Assembly: GCF_937997595.1 (NCBI RefSeq)
Contig: NZ_CALKTS010000055.1
Location: 1 to 9,336 of the forward strand
Source of the DNA: an uncultured Campylobacter sp.
GTDB lineage: Bacteria; Campylobacterota; Campylobacteria; Campylobacterales; Campylobacteraceae
Reading direction: 5' to 3'
DNA: 9,336 bases
Under the pieces are notes generated by a model. The model was not told the origin of the DNA. It worked only from the letters and a program-made list of their open reading frames with translations, and did no database searches. Positions 1 through 5,381 of this stretch are shown here, in pieces (position 1 is the stretch's first letter; every line of letters starts with the position of its first letter). Position numbers and translations under genes: made by a program.

Positions 1-1
1 A

Positions 2-88
2 TTTAGATATAATACTAAAACTACACAGGAAAACTTATATCAGAAACTGTTGAAATTGATAAGAGAGAATCCGCTTAAGTTTAATTGA
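2..88 (+). CDS. 3' end of an IS1595-type transposase (partial)
   Basis: An open frame enters from the left edge and stops with TGA at 86-88, giving 28 residues that begin FRYNTKTT and end NPLKFN. A 'FRYN' motif followed by a short helical tail of the type 'LYQKLLKLIRENPL' is how I remember the C-terminus of IS1595/ISXO2-type DDE transposases, which are common in Campylobacter. The catalytic core would lie outside the window, so whether the element is intact cannot be judged. A possible terminal inverted repeat lies 12-26 bases downstream. The family call rests on recognition of a short tail only. The alternative is an unrelated protein C-terminus. Confidence 0.5.
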   Translation, partial: FRYNTKTTQENLYQKLLKLIRENPLKFN

Positions 89-100
89 GCCAAAATTTAT

Positions 101-114
101 ATTATAAAACGCCC
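101..114. repeat. possible right terminal repeat of the IS
   Basis: The + strand reads ATTATAAAACGCCC, so seen from outside the element it begins GGGCGTTTTATAAT. A GGG-starting tip placed about 25 bases after the transposase stop is the expected position for an IS1595-type end. The other end is not in the window, so the inverted repeat cannot be confirmed, and the exact boundary is a guess. Confidence 0.25.
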
Positions 115-190
115 AAATTTTCAATTGCTTTAAATTTCTTTTAATGACTTTTCGTTAATATTCTAATCAAAATTACGGTGGTAAAAAAAA

Positions 191-889
191 GTGACAGATA
201 AAAGCCCGGGTGAAAAATTGAGGGATATTAGGAAGGCTTGCCATTTATCTCAAGAGCGATTTGGTAATGCGTTAGGGATAACCAAAAGCAGCATAAATGC
301 TTATGAGCATAATATAAACCCAATTCACGGAATGATAAAATTCAAGATTATACAAGCGACAGGTATAGGCTGGGATTATTTTGACACAAATATGGATTTT
401 TATGAAGCTTGCGAAAAATATAAATTAAATCCAATGGATTTAAAATTGAGATCGCTAACAGAATGCATTGTCTCTTTTTACGATTCCGTCACTAATTTCG
501 TTGCCAAAGAAAAGCCTATAGAGCAAAAAAGTTCAAGGATTGAAATCATAGATTTTATTACTAAGTATAAAAATTCTGAATGTTGCCTAGTAAAAGTAAA
601 AGGCGGCGAAGGTGGTTTTATAGCACAAGAAGGGGATATATTAGTTATACTTACCGATGAAAAGCCACTTACGGGAGAATGGGTTATCGTCAAATACGCA
701 GATAATGCTTTTATTGTTCAGTTTTTAATTGCTTCGCGTAATAAAGTAAGATTAAAATCCTTTTTATATGACTTCGAATTAAGCGACACCGATTTTAACG
801 AGAGAATAGAAGTCATAGGTATAATAAAATCTAAAATCTCAATTAGCACTAAGATTCAAGAAACCATACCGGATTATTTAAGAAAATAG
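191..889 (+). CDS. XRE-family repressor with degenerate S24-like C-terminal domain
   Basis: A 232-residue protein built like a phage CI/LexA-type repressor. Residues 8-62 form an XRE helix-turn-helix (LRDIRKACHLSQERFGNALG, then TKSSINAYEH), which should bind operator DNA. Residues about 130-215 resemble the S24 peptidase/dimerisation fold, with an EGDILVI strand, a GEWVIVKY strand and a final EVIGIIKSKI strand. In active members a Ser-Met pair sits just before the 'GD' strand and a Lys in a 'VKR' strand completes the dyad. Here these positions read GGEGGF and FIVQFL, so both catalytic residues seem absent. If so it would not self-cleave after DNA damage and is probably a constitutive or ligand-responsive regulator. 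The start is GTG at 191, with a weak GGTGG 9 bases upstream. No divergent partner gene is seen. The gene is AT-rich, like mobile DNA, and sits next to an IS remnant. Confidence 0.8.
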   Translation: MTDKSPGEKLRDIRKACHLSQERFGNALGITKSSINAYEHNINPIHGMIKFKIIQATGIGWDYFDTNMDFYEACEKYKLNPMDLKLRSLTECIVSFYDSVTNFVAKEKPIEQKSSRIEIIDFITKYKNSECCLVKVKGGEGGFIAQEGDILVILTDEKPLTGEWVIVKYADNAFIVQFLIASRNKVRLKSFLYDFELSDTDFNERIEVIGIIKSKISISTKIQETIPDYLRK

Positions 890-1139
890 TGTATTATTGC
901 TGTTTGCAATGGATGATCTTTGACGAAAAATAAAGTTTATAAAAAGTAAATAGGGGCATAATTAGGGGTCTTTATGCTAGCTTAAATTACAAAACCCTTT
1001 CTACAGCGATATTTTAACTATAAAAACGGGTGCAATCGGGCCACCATTTAAGCTATTTTTAAATTTTAATCACTTCATTTTTGCGCACAACACTTATCTT
1101 AAATTTAGTTATTCCGACCCCTTTCATTTTTATTTTAGA
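890..1139. other. spacer without a convincing gene
   Basis: About 250 bases between the repressor gene and the promoter of the next gene. I find no open frame of useful length with a ribosome binding site on either strand. It contains two direct copies of TAGGGG (951-956 and 963-968, 12 bases apart). The minus strand across about 1000-1060 has a short open stretch (GGPIAPVFIVKI) with no start, which may be debris of a former gene or IS. Confidence 0.4.
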
Positions 1140-1145
1140 TATAAT
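1140..1145 (+). promoter_or_regulatory. -10 box (TATAAT) for the immunity-type gene cluster
   Basis: A perfect TATAAT in the context TTTAGATATAAT, preceded by T-rich DNA, which fits the Campylobacter sigma-70 style with no conserved -35. It lies about 90 bases before the ATG at 1236 and would leave an untranslated leader of roughly 80 bases. It is the only good -10 between the repressor gene and 1236, so it may serve the whole run of + strand small genes to 2932. Confidence 0.5.
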
Positions 1146-1172
1146 TTTTCCAAAATAATACGAGATCGATTA

Positions 1173-1200
1173 GCCGATCGATAAGGTAAATTTTATCGGC
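1173..1200. repeat. imperfect inverted repeat in the 5' leader
   Basis: GCCGATCGATAA at 1173-1184 faces TTATCGGC at 1193-1200. The arms match as GCCGAT..ATAA against TTATCGGC, with two extra bases (CG) in the left arm and an 8-base loop. It lies between the -10 box and the ribosome binding site, so it could be an mRNA hairpin or an operator. Confidence 0.35.
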
Positions 1201-1235
1201 AACCGATTAAATTTAGAAAGGAGTATCGGAGATAT

Positions 1236-1505
1236 ATGGGACAGTATGTTATAAAAACCTTAGACTACTGCGCAGAAAAGGGACTGCAGCTACAATGGGA
1301 AAAGGACTTCGCAATCTCCGTCAATGCTCTCGAAAACGAAGTTACTATAAGGGCGAATAAAAGCGGGCTTATATCTCTTGCCAGGCATTTGCTTACTTTA
1401 GCGCAAGATTCCGTGCCGAAACATTCGCATATACATCTGGATGAGTATAATTCGCTTGAGGAGGGCTCGGCGGAACTTATAAACCAAAAAGATACCGAGC
1501 GATAA
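1236..1505 (+). CDS. small immunity-type protein (Imm32-like)
   Basis: An 89-residue soluble protein with no signal peptide or membrane segment. Residues about 35-82 carry the pattern EVTIRANKSGLISLARHLLT, then HSHIHLDEYNSLEEGSAELI. I associate this with immunity proteins found next to polymorphic (contact-dependent) toxins, best remembered as the Imm32 family. Such proteins bind and neutralise a cognate toxin in the cytoplasm of the producing cell. The start is ATG at 1236; AAAGGAG (1217-1223) lies 12 bases upstream and a second GGAG (1228-1231) lies 4 bases upstream. It is the first gene of a + strand run of small genes and follows a clear -10 box. No toxin is visible in the window, so it would be an orphan or a stand-alone protective copy. 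The conserved pattern is clear; the family number is from memory. Confidence 0.6.
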   Translation: MGQYVIKTLDYCAEKGLQLQWEKDFAISVNALENEVTIRANKSGLISLARHLLTLAQDSVPKHSHIHLDEYNSLEEGSAELINQKDTER

Positions 1506-1536
1506 AGAGAAATTTTATGCTGAAGAAAAGGCGACA

Positions 1537-1857
1537 ATGAGAGATAAACACATTGTAGAGTTATTATCCTCCGCAATCGAAGGAGACGGGATCATATCCG
1601 TAGTATTTAAATTTTTCCATATAGATTGGGGATACACGCTAGAGGAGCTTGATCTAATTATAAATTTTGGTATAAAAAATGGCGATCTTCTTATAGAAGA
1701 TATGCATGATGAAAATAAGCACTACGACAAAATAGATTGGCGGCTAGATAATGTGTATCAAGAGATCGTTATGGTAGATATTTACAAATATATGCCATTG
1801 CTATTTTCTAAACATCCGACGGTACCGGATCCTTATAAGCAGTTCATTACGGAATGA
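1537..1857 (+). CDS. small acidic protein of unknown function
   Basis: A 106-residue protein I do not recognise. It is acidic and rich in Asp, Glu, Ile and Tyr, with no signal peptide, membrane helix or cysteine. The middle (residues about 33-60) alternates charged and aliphatic residues and is probably a small alpha/beta fold. The start is ATG at 1537 with AAAAGG at 1526-1531. It begins 31 bases after the preceding immunity-type gene and on the same strand, so the two are likely cotranscribed. Its size, charge and place suggest another immunity protein, but this is inference from context only. Confidence 0.65.
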   Translation: MRDKHIVELLSSAIEGDGIISVVFKFFHIDWGYTLEELDLIINFGIKNGDLLIEDMHDENKHYDKIDWRLDNVYQEIVMVDIYKYMPLLFSKHPTVPDPYKQFITE

Positions 1858-1931
1858 AATTTGCGTATGACAGCACGGATAAAACTATAAAATTTAAGGA
1901 TCGGACGGTATGGCGCAAATACGATGAATAA
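1854..1931 (+). CDS. possible 25-residue peptide overlapping the previous stop
   Basis: ATGA at 1854-1857 joins the stop of the preceding gene to a new ATG, and the frame runs for 25 codons to TAA at 1929-1931. The peptide begins MKFAYDSTDK and ends TVWRKYDE. The ATGA overlap allows translational coupling. It could be a real small protein, the start of a truncated gene, or chance. It ends about 30 bases before the next gene. No family recognised. Confidence 0.3.
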   Translation: MKFAYDSTDKTIKFKDRTVWRKYDE

Positions 1932-1960
1932 AGCAAAGCATAACGAAAAGGAGCGGCAAA

Positions 1961-2365
1961 ATGTCAGATAGAATCGGCTCCTTTTTTCTTGGTGTAGTAT
2001 GCTTTTTATACCTTATAATTTTTTCAGTAAATAAAAATATAAAGATAGGCGAGAAATATATTAAATTTGATGATGCAGGTAGTTTATGGATATTGCCCGC
2101 AACCGTATTTTTAATAGCGGGTATTTGCTTCTTTTACCTCGCCTTCCGCTCTGAAAAGAGTATAAAAAGATACCCAGAGTATATGTGGTGTGCAGACTGC
2201 GGCAAATTTTACCGATACGAGGACGTCAAAGATACCGATCAAATTTGCCCGGACTGCGGCAAAAAGCTTACGGAGTATAATGACGGCGACTACTGGAAAA
2301 GAAACGCCTCCGATCAAAGCGCTAAAACTCCGAAGATCAAAAAGCGTAAATTTAAAAAGCGATGA
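1961..2365 (+). CDS. two-helix membrane protein with C-terminal zinc ribbon (copy 1)
   Basis: A 134-residue protein. Residues about 7-23 and 43-62 are hydrophobic membrane helices. The motif YLAFRSEKSIK then leads into a cytoplasmic zinc ribbon with Cys77, Cys80, Cys96 and Cys99 (CADC and CPDC knuckles, 15 residues between them). The tail is very basic (KTPKIKKRKFKKR), suggesting contact with nucleic acid or membrane lipid. The start is ATG at 1961 with AAGGAG 7 bases upstream. It is clearly paralogous to the next gene: both share YLAFRSEKSIK, the FKFY/GKFY region, DVKD and the two CxxC knuckles. No named family recognised. The context of immunity-type genes suggests a membrane-located protective protein, but a regulatory or housekeeping role is equally open. 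Confidence 0.75.
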   Translation: MSDRIGSFFLGVVCFLYLIIFSVNKNIKIGEKYIKFDDAGSLWILPATVFLIAGICFFYLAFRSEKSIKRYPEYMWCADCGKFYRYEDVKDTDQICPDCGKKLTEYNDGDYWKRNASDQSAKTPKIKKRKFKKR

Positions 2366-2398
2366 AATTTTGATTTGTTATACGAGGAATATATAAAA

Positions 2399-2827
2399 AT
2401 GCTAAATAGAATTTTTGCATTAATCGGCTTTTTCGCTTTTTTCGCATGGGGACTGGCGACCGTTCTATCGGGGGAAGTTGATATAAAACCCTATTTTATG
2501 GCATCAGCAAAATTTGATAGTATATATCTGCGTATAATAATTGGAACTTTATGCTTTGCGGCGTGCGTTTTCTTTGCATATCTCGCATTTCGCTCCGAAA
2601 AAAGCATAAAATATTATCCTAAATTTATGCGTTGCAAAGGGTGTTTTAAATTTTATAATTTCTCGGACGTTAAAGATAGGAGCGTTTGCCCTAAATGCGG
2701 AGGCGAGCTGCAAGATTATGCCGAGATAGAAAAGTGGAATCAAGCAGAAAAGAATAAAAAGCTTGAAAGATATTATAAATTTGAAAAAGAGTGGCTAAAG
2801 AGGGTGAGTCATGATAAAAATAATTGA
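2399..2827 (+). CDS. two-helix membrane protein with zinc ribbon (copy 2)
   Basis: A 142-residue paralogue of the preceding gene. Membrane helices lie at about residues 4-23 and 44-63, followed by YLAFRSEKSIK and a zinc ribbon with Cys79, Cys82, Cys97 and Cys100 (CKGC and CPKC). The C-terminal 35 residues are charged and probably helical (EKWNQAEKNKKLERYYKFEK), unlike the short basic tail of copy 1. I choose ATG at 2399, which has GAGGAA 9 bases upstream. A TTG eight codons earlier (2375) would read through that ribosome binding site and is less likely. The N-terminal half has diverged far more than the ribbon, so the ribbon looks like the conserved working part. Function unknown. Confidence 0.75.
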   Translation: MLNRIFALIGFFAFFAWGLATVLSGEVDIKPYFMASAKFDSIYLRIIIGTLCFAACVFFAYLAFRSEKSIKYYPKFMRCKGCFKFYNFSDVKDRSVCPKCGGELQDYAEIEKWNQAEKNKKLERYYKFEKEWLKRVSHDKNN

Positions 2828-2867
2828 TGCGCAAGCAAAATCAAAAAGGCCATATGGAAAAAAATGA
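2811..2867 (+). CDS. possible 18-residue overlapping peptide or gene-tail remnant
   Basis: ATG at 2811 lies inside the end of the zinc-ribbon copy 2 gene in another frame, with AGAGGGTGAG just before it. The frame runs to TGA at 2865-2867, which overlaps the ATG of the next remnant. The sequence QAKSKRPYGKK resembles the basic tail of copy 1 (QSAKTPKIKKRKFKKR), so it may be the tail of a lost copy left by recombination between repeats and not a working peptide. Confidence 0.25.
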   Translation: MIKIIDAQAKSKRPYGKK

Positions 2868-2932
2868 GCGCTAGGATAGGTTTAATACTTTTGGTCGCAT
2901 TTTAGACGGGTATGATTTTAGGGATTGAGTAA
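2864..2932 (+). pseudogene. remnant of a third copy of the zinc-ribbon membrane protein
   Basis: From ATG at 2864 the frame reads MSARIGLILLVAF, then TAG (2903-2905), then TGMILGIE and TAA. The first 13 residues align with the start of copy 1 (MSDRIGSFFLGVVCF). Everything after the first helix, including the zinc ribbon, is missing. It looks like a decayed or recombined duplicate. The match is short, so a chance hydrophobic frame is possible, but position and the MSxRIG start argue for homology. Confidence 0.45.
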
Positions 2933-2952
2933 ATTTTAAAAATTCCAGCTAG

Positions 2953-2967
2953 ATTTGCTTTGCAAAT
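2953..2967. repeat. short hairpin ATTTGC-TTT-GCAAAT
   Basis: A six-base perfect stem with a three-base loop, downstream of the small-gene array. No T-run follows, so it is a weak terminator at best. The rest of 2933-3130 is AT-rich spacer in which I see no gene. Confidence 0.2.
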
Positions 2968-3132
2968 TTGCCGCTTTAAGAAATAAAAACCGCTAAAGAG
3001 TCTAAATTTAAAACCGAAATTTTACCGCGCTACGTAAAACGCTCGAAATTAAAATTTCATCCAATCTACGCCAAAATTTTAAAAAATCTATCTTTAATCT
3101 TTGAAATTTATTATTATTTAATCAAGAGAAAT

Positions 3133-3138
3133 TATAAT
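3133..3138 (+). promoter_or_regulatory. -10 box (TATAAT) for the TonB-dependent receptor
   Basis: A perfect TATAAT 51 bases before the ATG at 3190, preceded by AT-rich DNA with no clear -35. Transcription would start near 3145, at the edge of the Fur-like palindrome. Confidence 0.5.
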
Positions 3139-3146
3139 ATAGCATT

Positions 3147-3161
3147 TGCAAATCATTCGCA
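3147..3161. promoter_or_regulatory. Fur-like operator (7-1-7 palindrome)
   Basis: TGCAAATCATTCGCA is an imperfect dyad with 7-base arms around one central base. It matches the classical Fur 7-1-7 core (TGATAATCATTATCA) at 11 of 15 positions, all in the outer TG/CA and inner AATCATT parts. It lies 8 bases downstream of the -10 box, so a bound repressor would block transcription start. Iron repression of TonB-dependent receptors by Fur is well established in Campylobacter. The four mismatches keep this tentative. Confidence 0.4.
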
Positions 3162-3189
3162 AAATTCTAATTTTGACTAGGGGAGAGTG

Positions 3190-5262
3190 ATGTTTAAGAA
3201 ATTTTATCTTTCAAATGCCGCAATCGCGCTAAGTTTGTGCGCCACATTGCAACTAAACGGAGCCGAAAACAACGCTACGTCCGAAAATATCGGCGCGTCC
3301 GGCGCGGGAGCGGTAAATTCCGCAGCTCCTAAAAACGCTTCCGGCGCGAACGCCACAAAGCTGGGCACCATCGTAGTTACCGCAACGGGCTTTGAGGATA
3401 TGCTTAAAAACGAGGTTCGCAACGTCTCGGTCATCACCGCGGAGGATATGGAAAACCGCGGCTACCGCGATCTGCGCGAAATTTTAGAAAAGGCGCCGGG
3501 GGTTAGCTTTAATGGTAGGTCAGTTGATCTACGCGGGCAAGGTGCGAAAGCCAATACCTCCGTCAAGGTCCTTCTTAACGGAGTCGCGCTCAATATGATC
3601 GACACGACGCCGACGAGCATCCCGATCGATCTCGTTCCGATCGAAGATATCGAGCGCGTGGAGATCATCCCCGGCGGCGGTAGCGTGCTTTACGGCAGCG
3701 GCACCAGCGGCGGCGTGATAAATATCATCACAAAAAAAGGCGCAAAATACCCATACGCCAATGTCTCTACCAAGATCGCGTCGTATAATTATAAAGATAT
3801 AAATTTCGGCGTAGGCGGGAATGTGAGTGAAAATCTATTTCTAAAGACCGCAATAAAGGGCTTTGATCAGCATGGATATCGCAAGGGCGAAAGAGAGCGA
3901 GGCTACTATACATCATTTGGACTAAATTATAAAATTTCAGATGATCAAAGCCTATCTTTTAATCCGAGCTTTTATCGCGCTAGGACGCATGATGTACCGG
4001 GTTTAGGGCTTGTTGAGCTCAAGAAAGATCGTCGTCAACAAGGAGGCGAGAGGACCTTTACCAAAAGCACGCGACTAAATTTTGACTTGGATTATGCGGT
4101 GAAATTCGGCGATAGATTTGAAGCAAATTTACAGCCTTATTACCAAGATATTAGAATTTTACAAAAGGGCTTTGTGATGAAAGATCGCAAAGAGGGGGCA
4201 AATTTAAAGGGCAAGCTTACCTATGATAACGATGAGCTCATAGTTGGATATGATTATCTTAAAAATAAGGGCTTCCGCAGGATCGATTTTACCACTTCGA
4301 TGAATCCTATGATGAGCCTTTCGCAGCTTACGATCTTTGATATGCAAAAACAGACGCACTCGGTTTATGCCTTAGAAAAGCACGACTTCACAGAGCTGTT
4401 TTCACTTAGTGCGGGCGGGCGTTTTGAGCGCGCCGAATACAAAGTAGATCGCGAAGTCTCTACGACGATGCGTAGGATGGGGCGCATATTTCATACTCAA
4501 GAAAGCACGCACGTAACGGATCATAAAAACAACTACGCTTTTGAGATCACGCCGAATTTTAATTATTCTAAAGACGGCAATGTCTATTTTAAATTTGAGC
4601 GAGGCTATATCTCGCCGGGTCCTAATCAGCTCATCGATAAGCTAAGTTCTAGCGGCCCTTACGTGCTTAATAACCTCAAATCCGAAACCTTTAAAACCTA
4701 CGAGATCGGCATGAAGGATCTAATCTATGGGCAATACGTAAGCGCGACGCTATTTTGGACCGATACGAAAAACGAGATCGTAAACGAGCTACTCGGTAGC
4801 GGCTTTAATAGCGGTTGGCATTTCATCAATATCGACGAGACGCGCCGCAAGGGCGTGGAGCTGTATGCGGAGCAAAGTCTGCTTTCAAATTTAAAGCTCA
4901 GCGAGACCTTTTCATACGTGGACGCCAAGATCCAATCCGGCGCAAATAAAGGCAAACAGGTTCCGCTGGTGGAGCGCTCGAAGTTCGTTTTGGGCGTCGA
5001 TTACGAGCCGATTAGAAATTTAACGCTGATGAGCGATTTTAAATATTTCTCATCATCGCACGACGCCAACCACGATAGGATCGATTCGCGCACGATCGTA
5101 GATCTGGGCGCTGCGTACCGCTTCGCAAGTGGGTTTTTGATAAGCGCCGGAGTCAAAAACGTCTTTGACGAGGAGTACAATTACAACCAAAATTTACGCG
5201 CAGACGACTATACCCCGGCTCCAGGGCGCAATTACTACGCGGAGTTTAAATACACCTATTAG
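3190..5262 (+). CDS. TonB-dependent outer-membrane receptor
   Basis: A 690-residue outer-membrane transporter that should take up a scarce ligand, most likely an iron-siderophore or other metal complex, using TonB/ExbBD energy. A signal peptide ends near residue 25. An Ala/Asn/Gly-rich linker (26-57) leads to a TonB box (TIVVTATGFE, 60-69). The plug domain spans about 75-185, with VSVITAEDM, LLNGVAL, IERVEIIPGGGSVLYGSG and GGVINIITKK. The rest is the beta-barrel, ending VKNVFDEEYNYNQNLR and a final strand YYAEFKYTY with an aromatic terminus. The length suits FepA/CfrA-like receptors. ATG at 3190 is preferred: AGGGGAG (3179-3185) is 4 bases upstream, while GTG at 3187 would be almost on it. 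Loops near 367-390 and 426-446 are rich in Met and His. The substrate cannot be read from sequence. A Fur-like site precedes the gene and a methyltransferase follows. Confidence 0.95.
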   Translation: MFKKFYLSNAAIALSLCATLQLNGAENNATSENIGASGAGAVNSAAPKNASGANATKLGTIVVTATGFEDMLKNEVRNVSVITAEDMENRGYRDLREILEKAPGVSFNGRSVDLRGQGAKANTSVKVLLNGVALNMIDTTPTSIPIDLVPIEDIERVEIIPGGGSVLYGSGTSGGVINIITKKGAKYPYANVSTKIASYNYKDINFGVGGNVSENLFLKTAIKGFDQHGYRKGERERGYYTSFGLNYKISDDQSLSFNPSFYRARTHDVPGLGLVELKKDRRQQGGERTFTKSTRLNFDLDYAVKFGDRFEANLQPYYQDIRILQKGFVMKDRKEGANLKGKLTYDNDELIVGYDYLKNKGFRRIDFTTSMNPMMSLSQLTIFDMQKQTHSVYALEKHDFTELFSLSAGGRFERAEYKVDREVSTTMRRMGRIFHTQESTHVTDHKNNYAFEITPNFNYSKDGNVYFKFERGYISPGPNQLIDKLSSSGPYVLNNLKSETFKTYEIGMKDLIYGQYVSATLFWTDTKNEIVNELLGSGFNSGWHFINIDETRRKGVELYAEQSLLSNLKLSETFSYVDAKIQSGANKGKQVPLVERSKFVLGVDYEPIRNLTLMSDFKYFSSSHDANHDRIDSRTIVDLGAAYRFASGFLISAGVKNVFDEEYNYNQNLRADDYTPAPGRNYYAEFKYTY

Positions 5263-5293
5263 CGTGCGTTTAAATTTAAGCGAGGTTTGAGCT

Positions 5294-5359
5294 GCGAAAT
5301 TTAAAATTTACGGGCGAAATTTAAAATTTCGCCGCCGCGCGCTTTGCCGCCGCGCGCTT
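5294..5359. repeat. spacer of hairpin plus tandem repeats
   Basis: The first 16 bases, GCGAAATTTAAAATTT, occur at 5294-5309 and again at 5314-5329. The second copy completes a perfect hairpin, GCGAAATTTAAAATTTCGC (5314-5332, 8-base stem, 3-base loop). It runs into two copies of GCCGCCGCGCGCTT (5331-5344 and 5346-5359, period 15). The hairpin lacks a T-run, so read-through into the methyltransferase is likely. This may reduce downstream expression or simply be a recombination or slippage product. Confidence 0.6.
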
Positions 5360-5381
5360 AAATTTAATAAAAGGAGCAAAG

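Noticed and set aside
478..693. Open frame on the - strand inside the repressor gene
   Set aside because: It is antisense to a convincing helix-turn-helix protein, has no ribosome binding site and shows no recognisable motif.
1010..1050. Possible tRNA 3' end (sequence ending GCCACCA)
   Set aside because: No TTC-type T-loop and no foldable cloverleaf upstream.
890..1235. CRISPR array or long repeat array
   Set aside because: Only two short TAGGGG repeats are present, with no regular spacer pattern; no CRISPR-like repeat occurs anywhere in the window.
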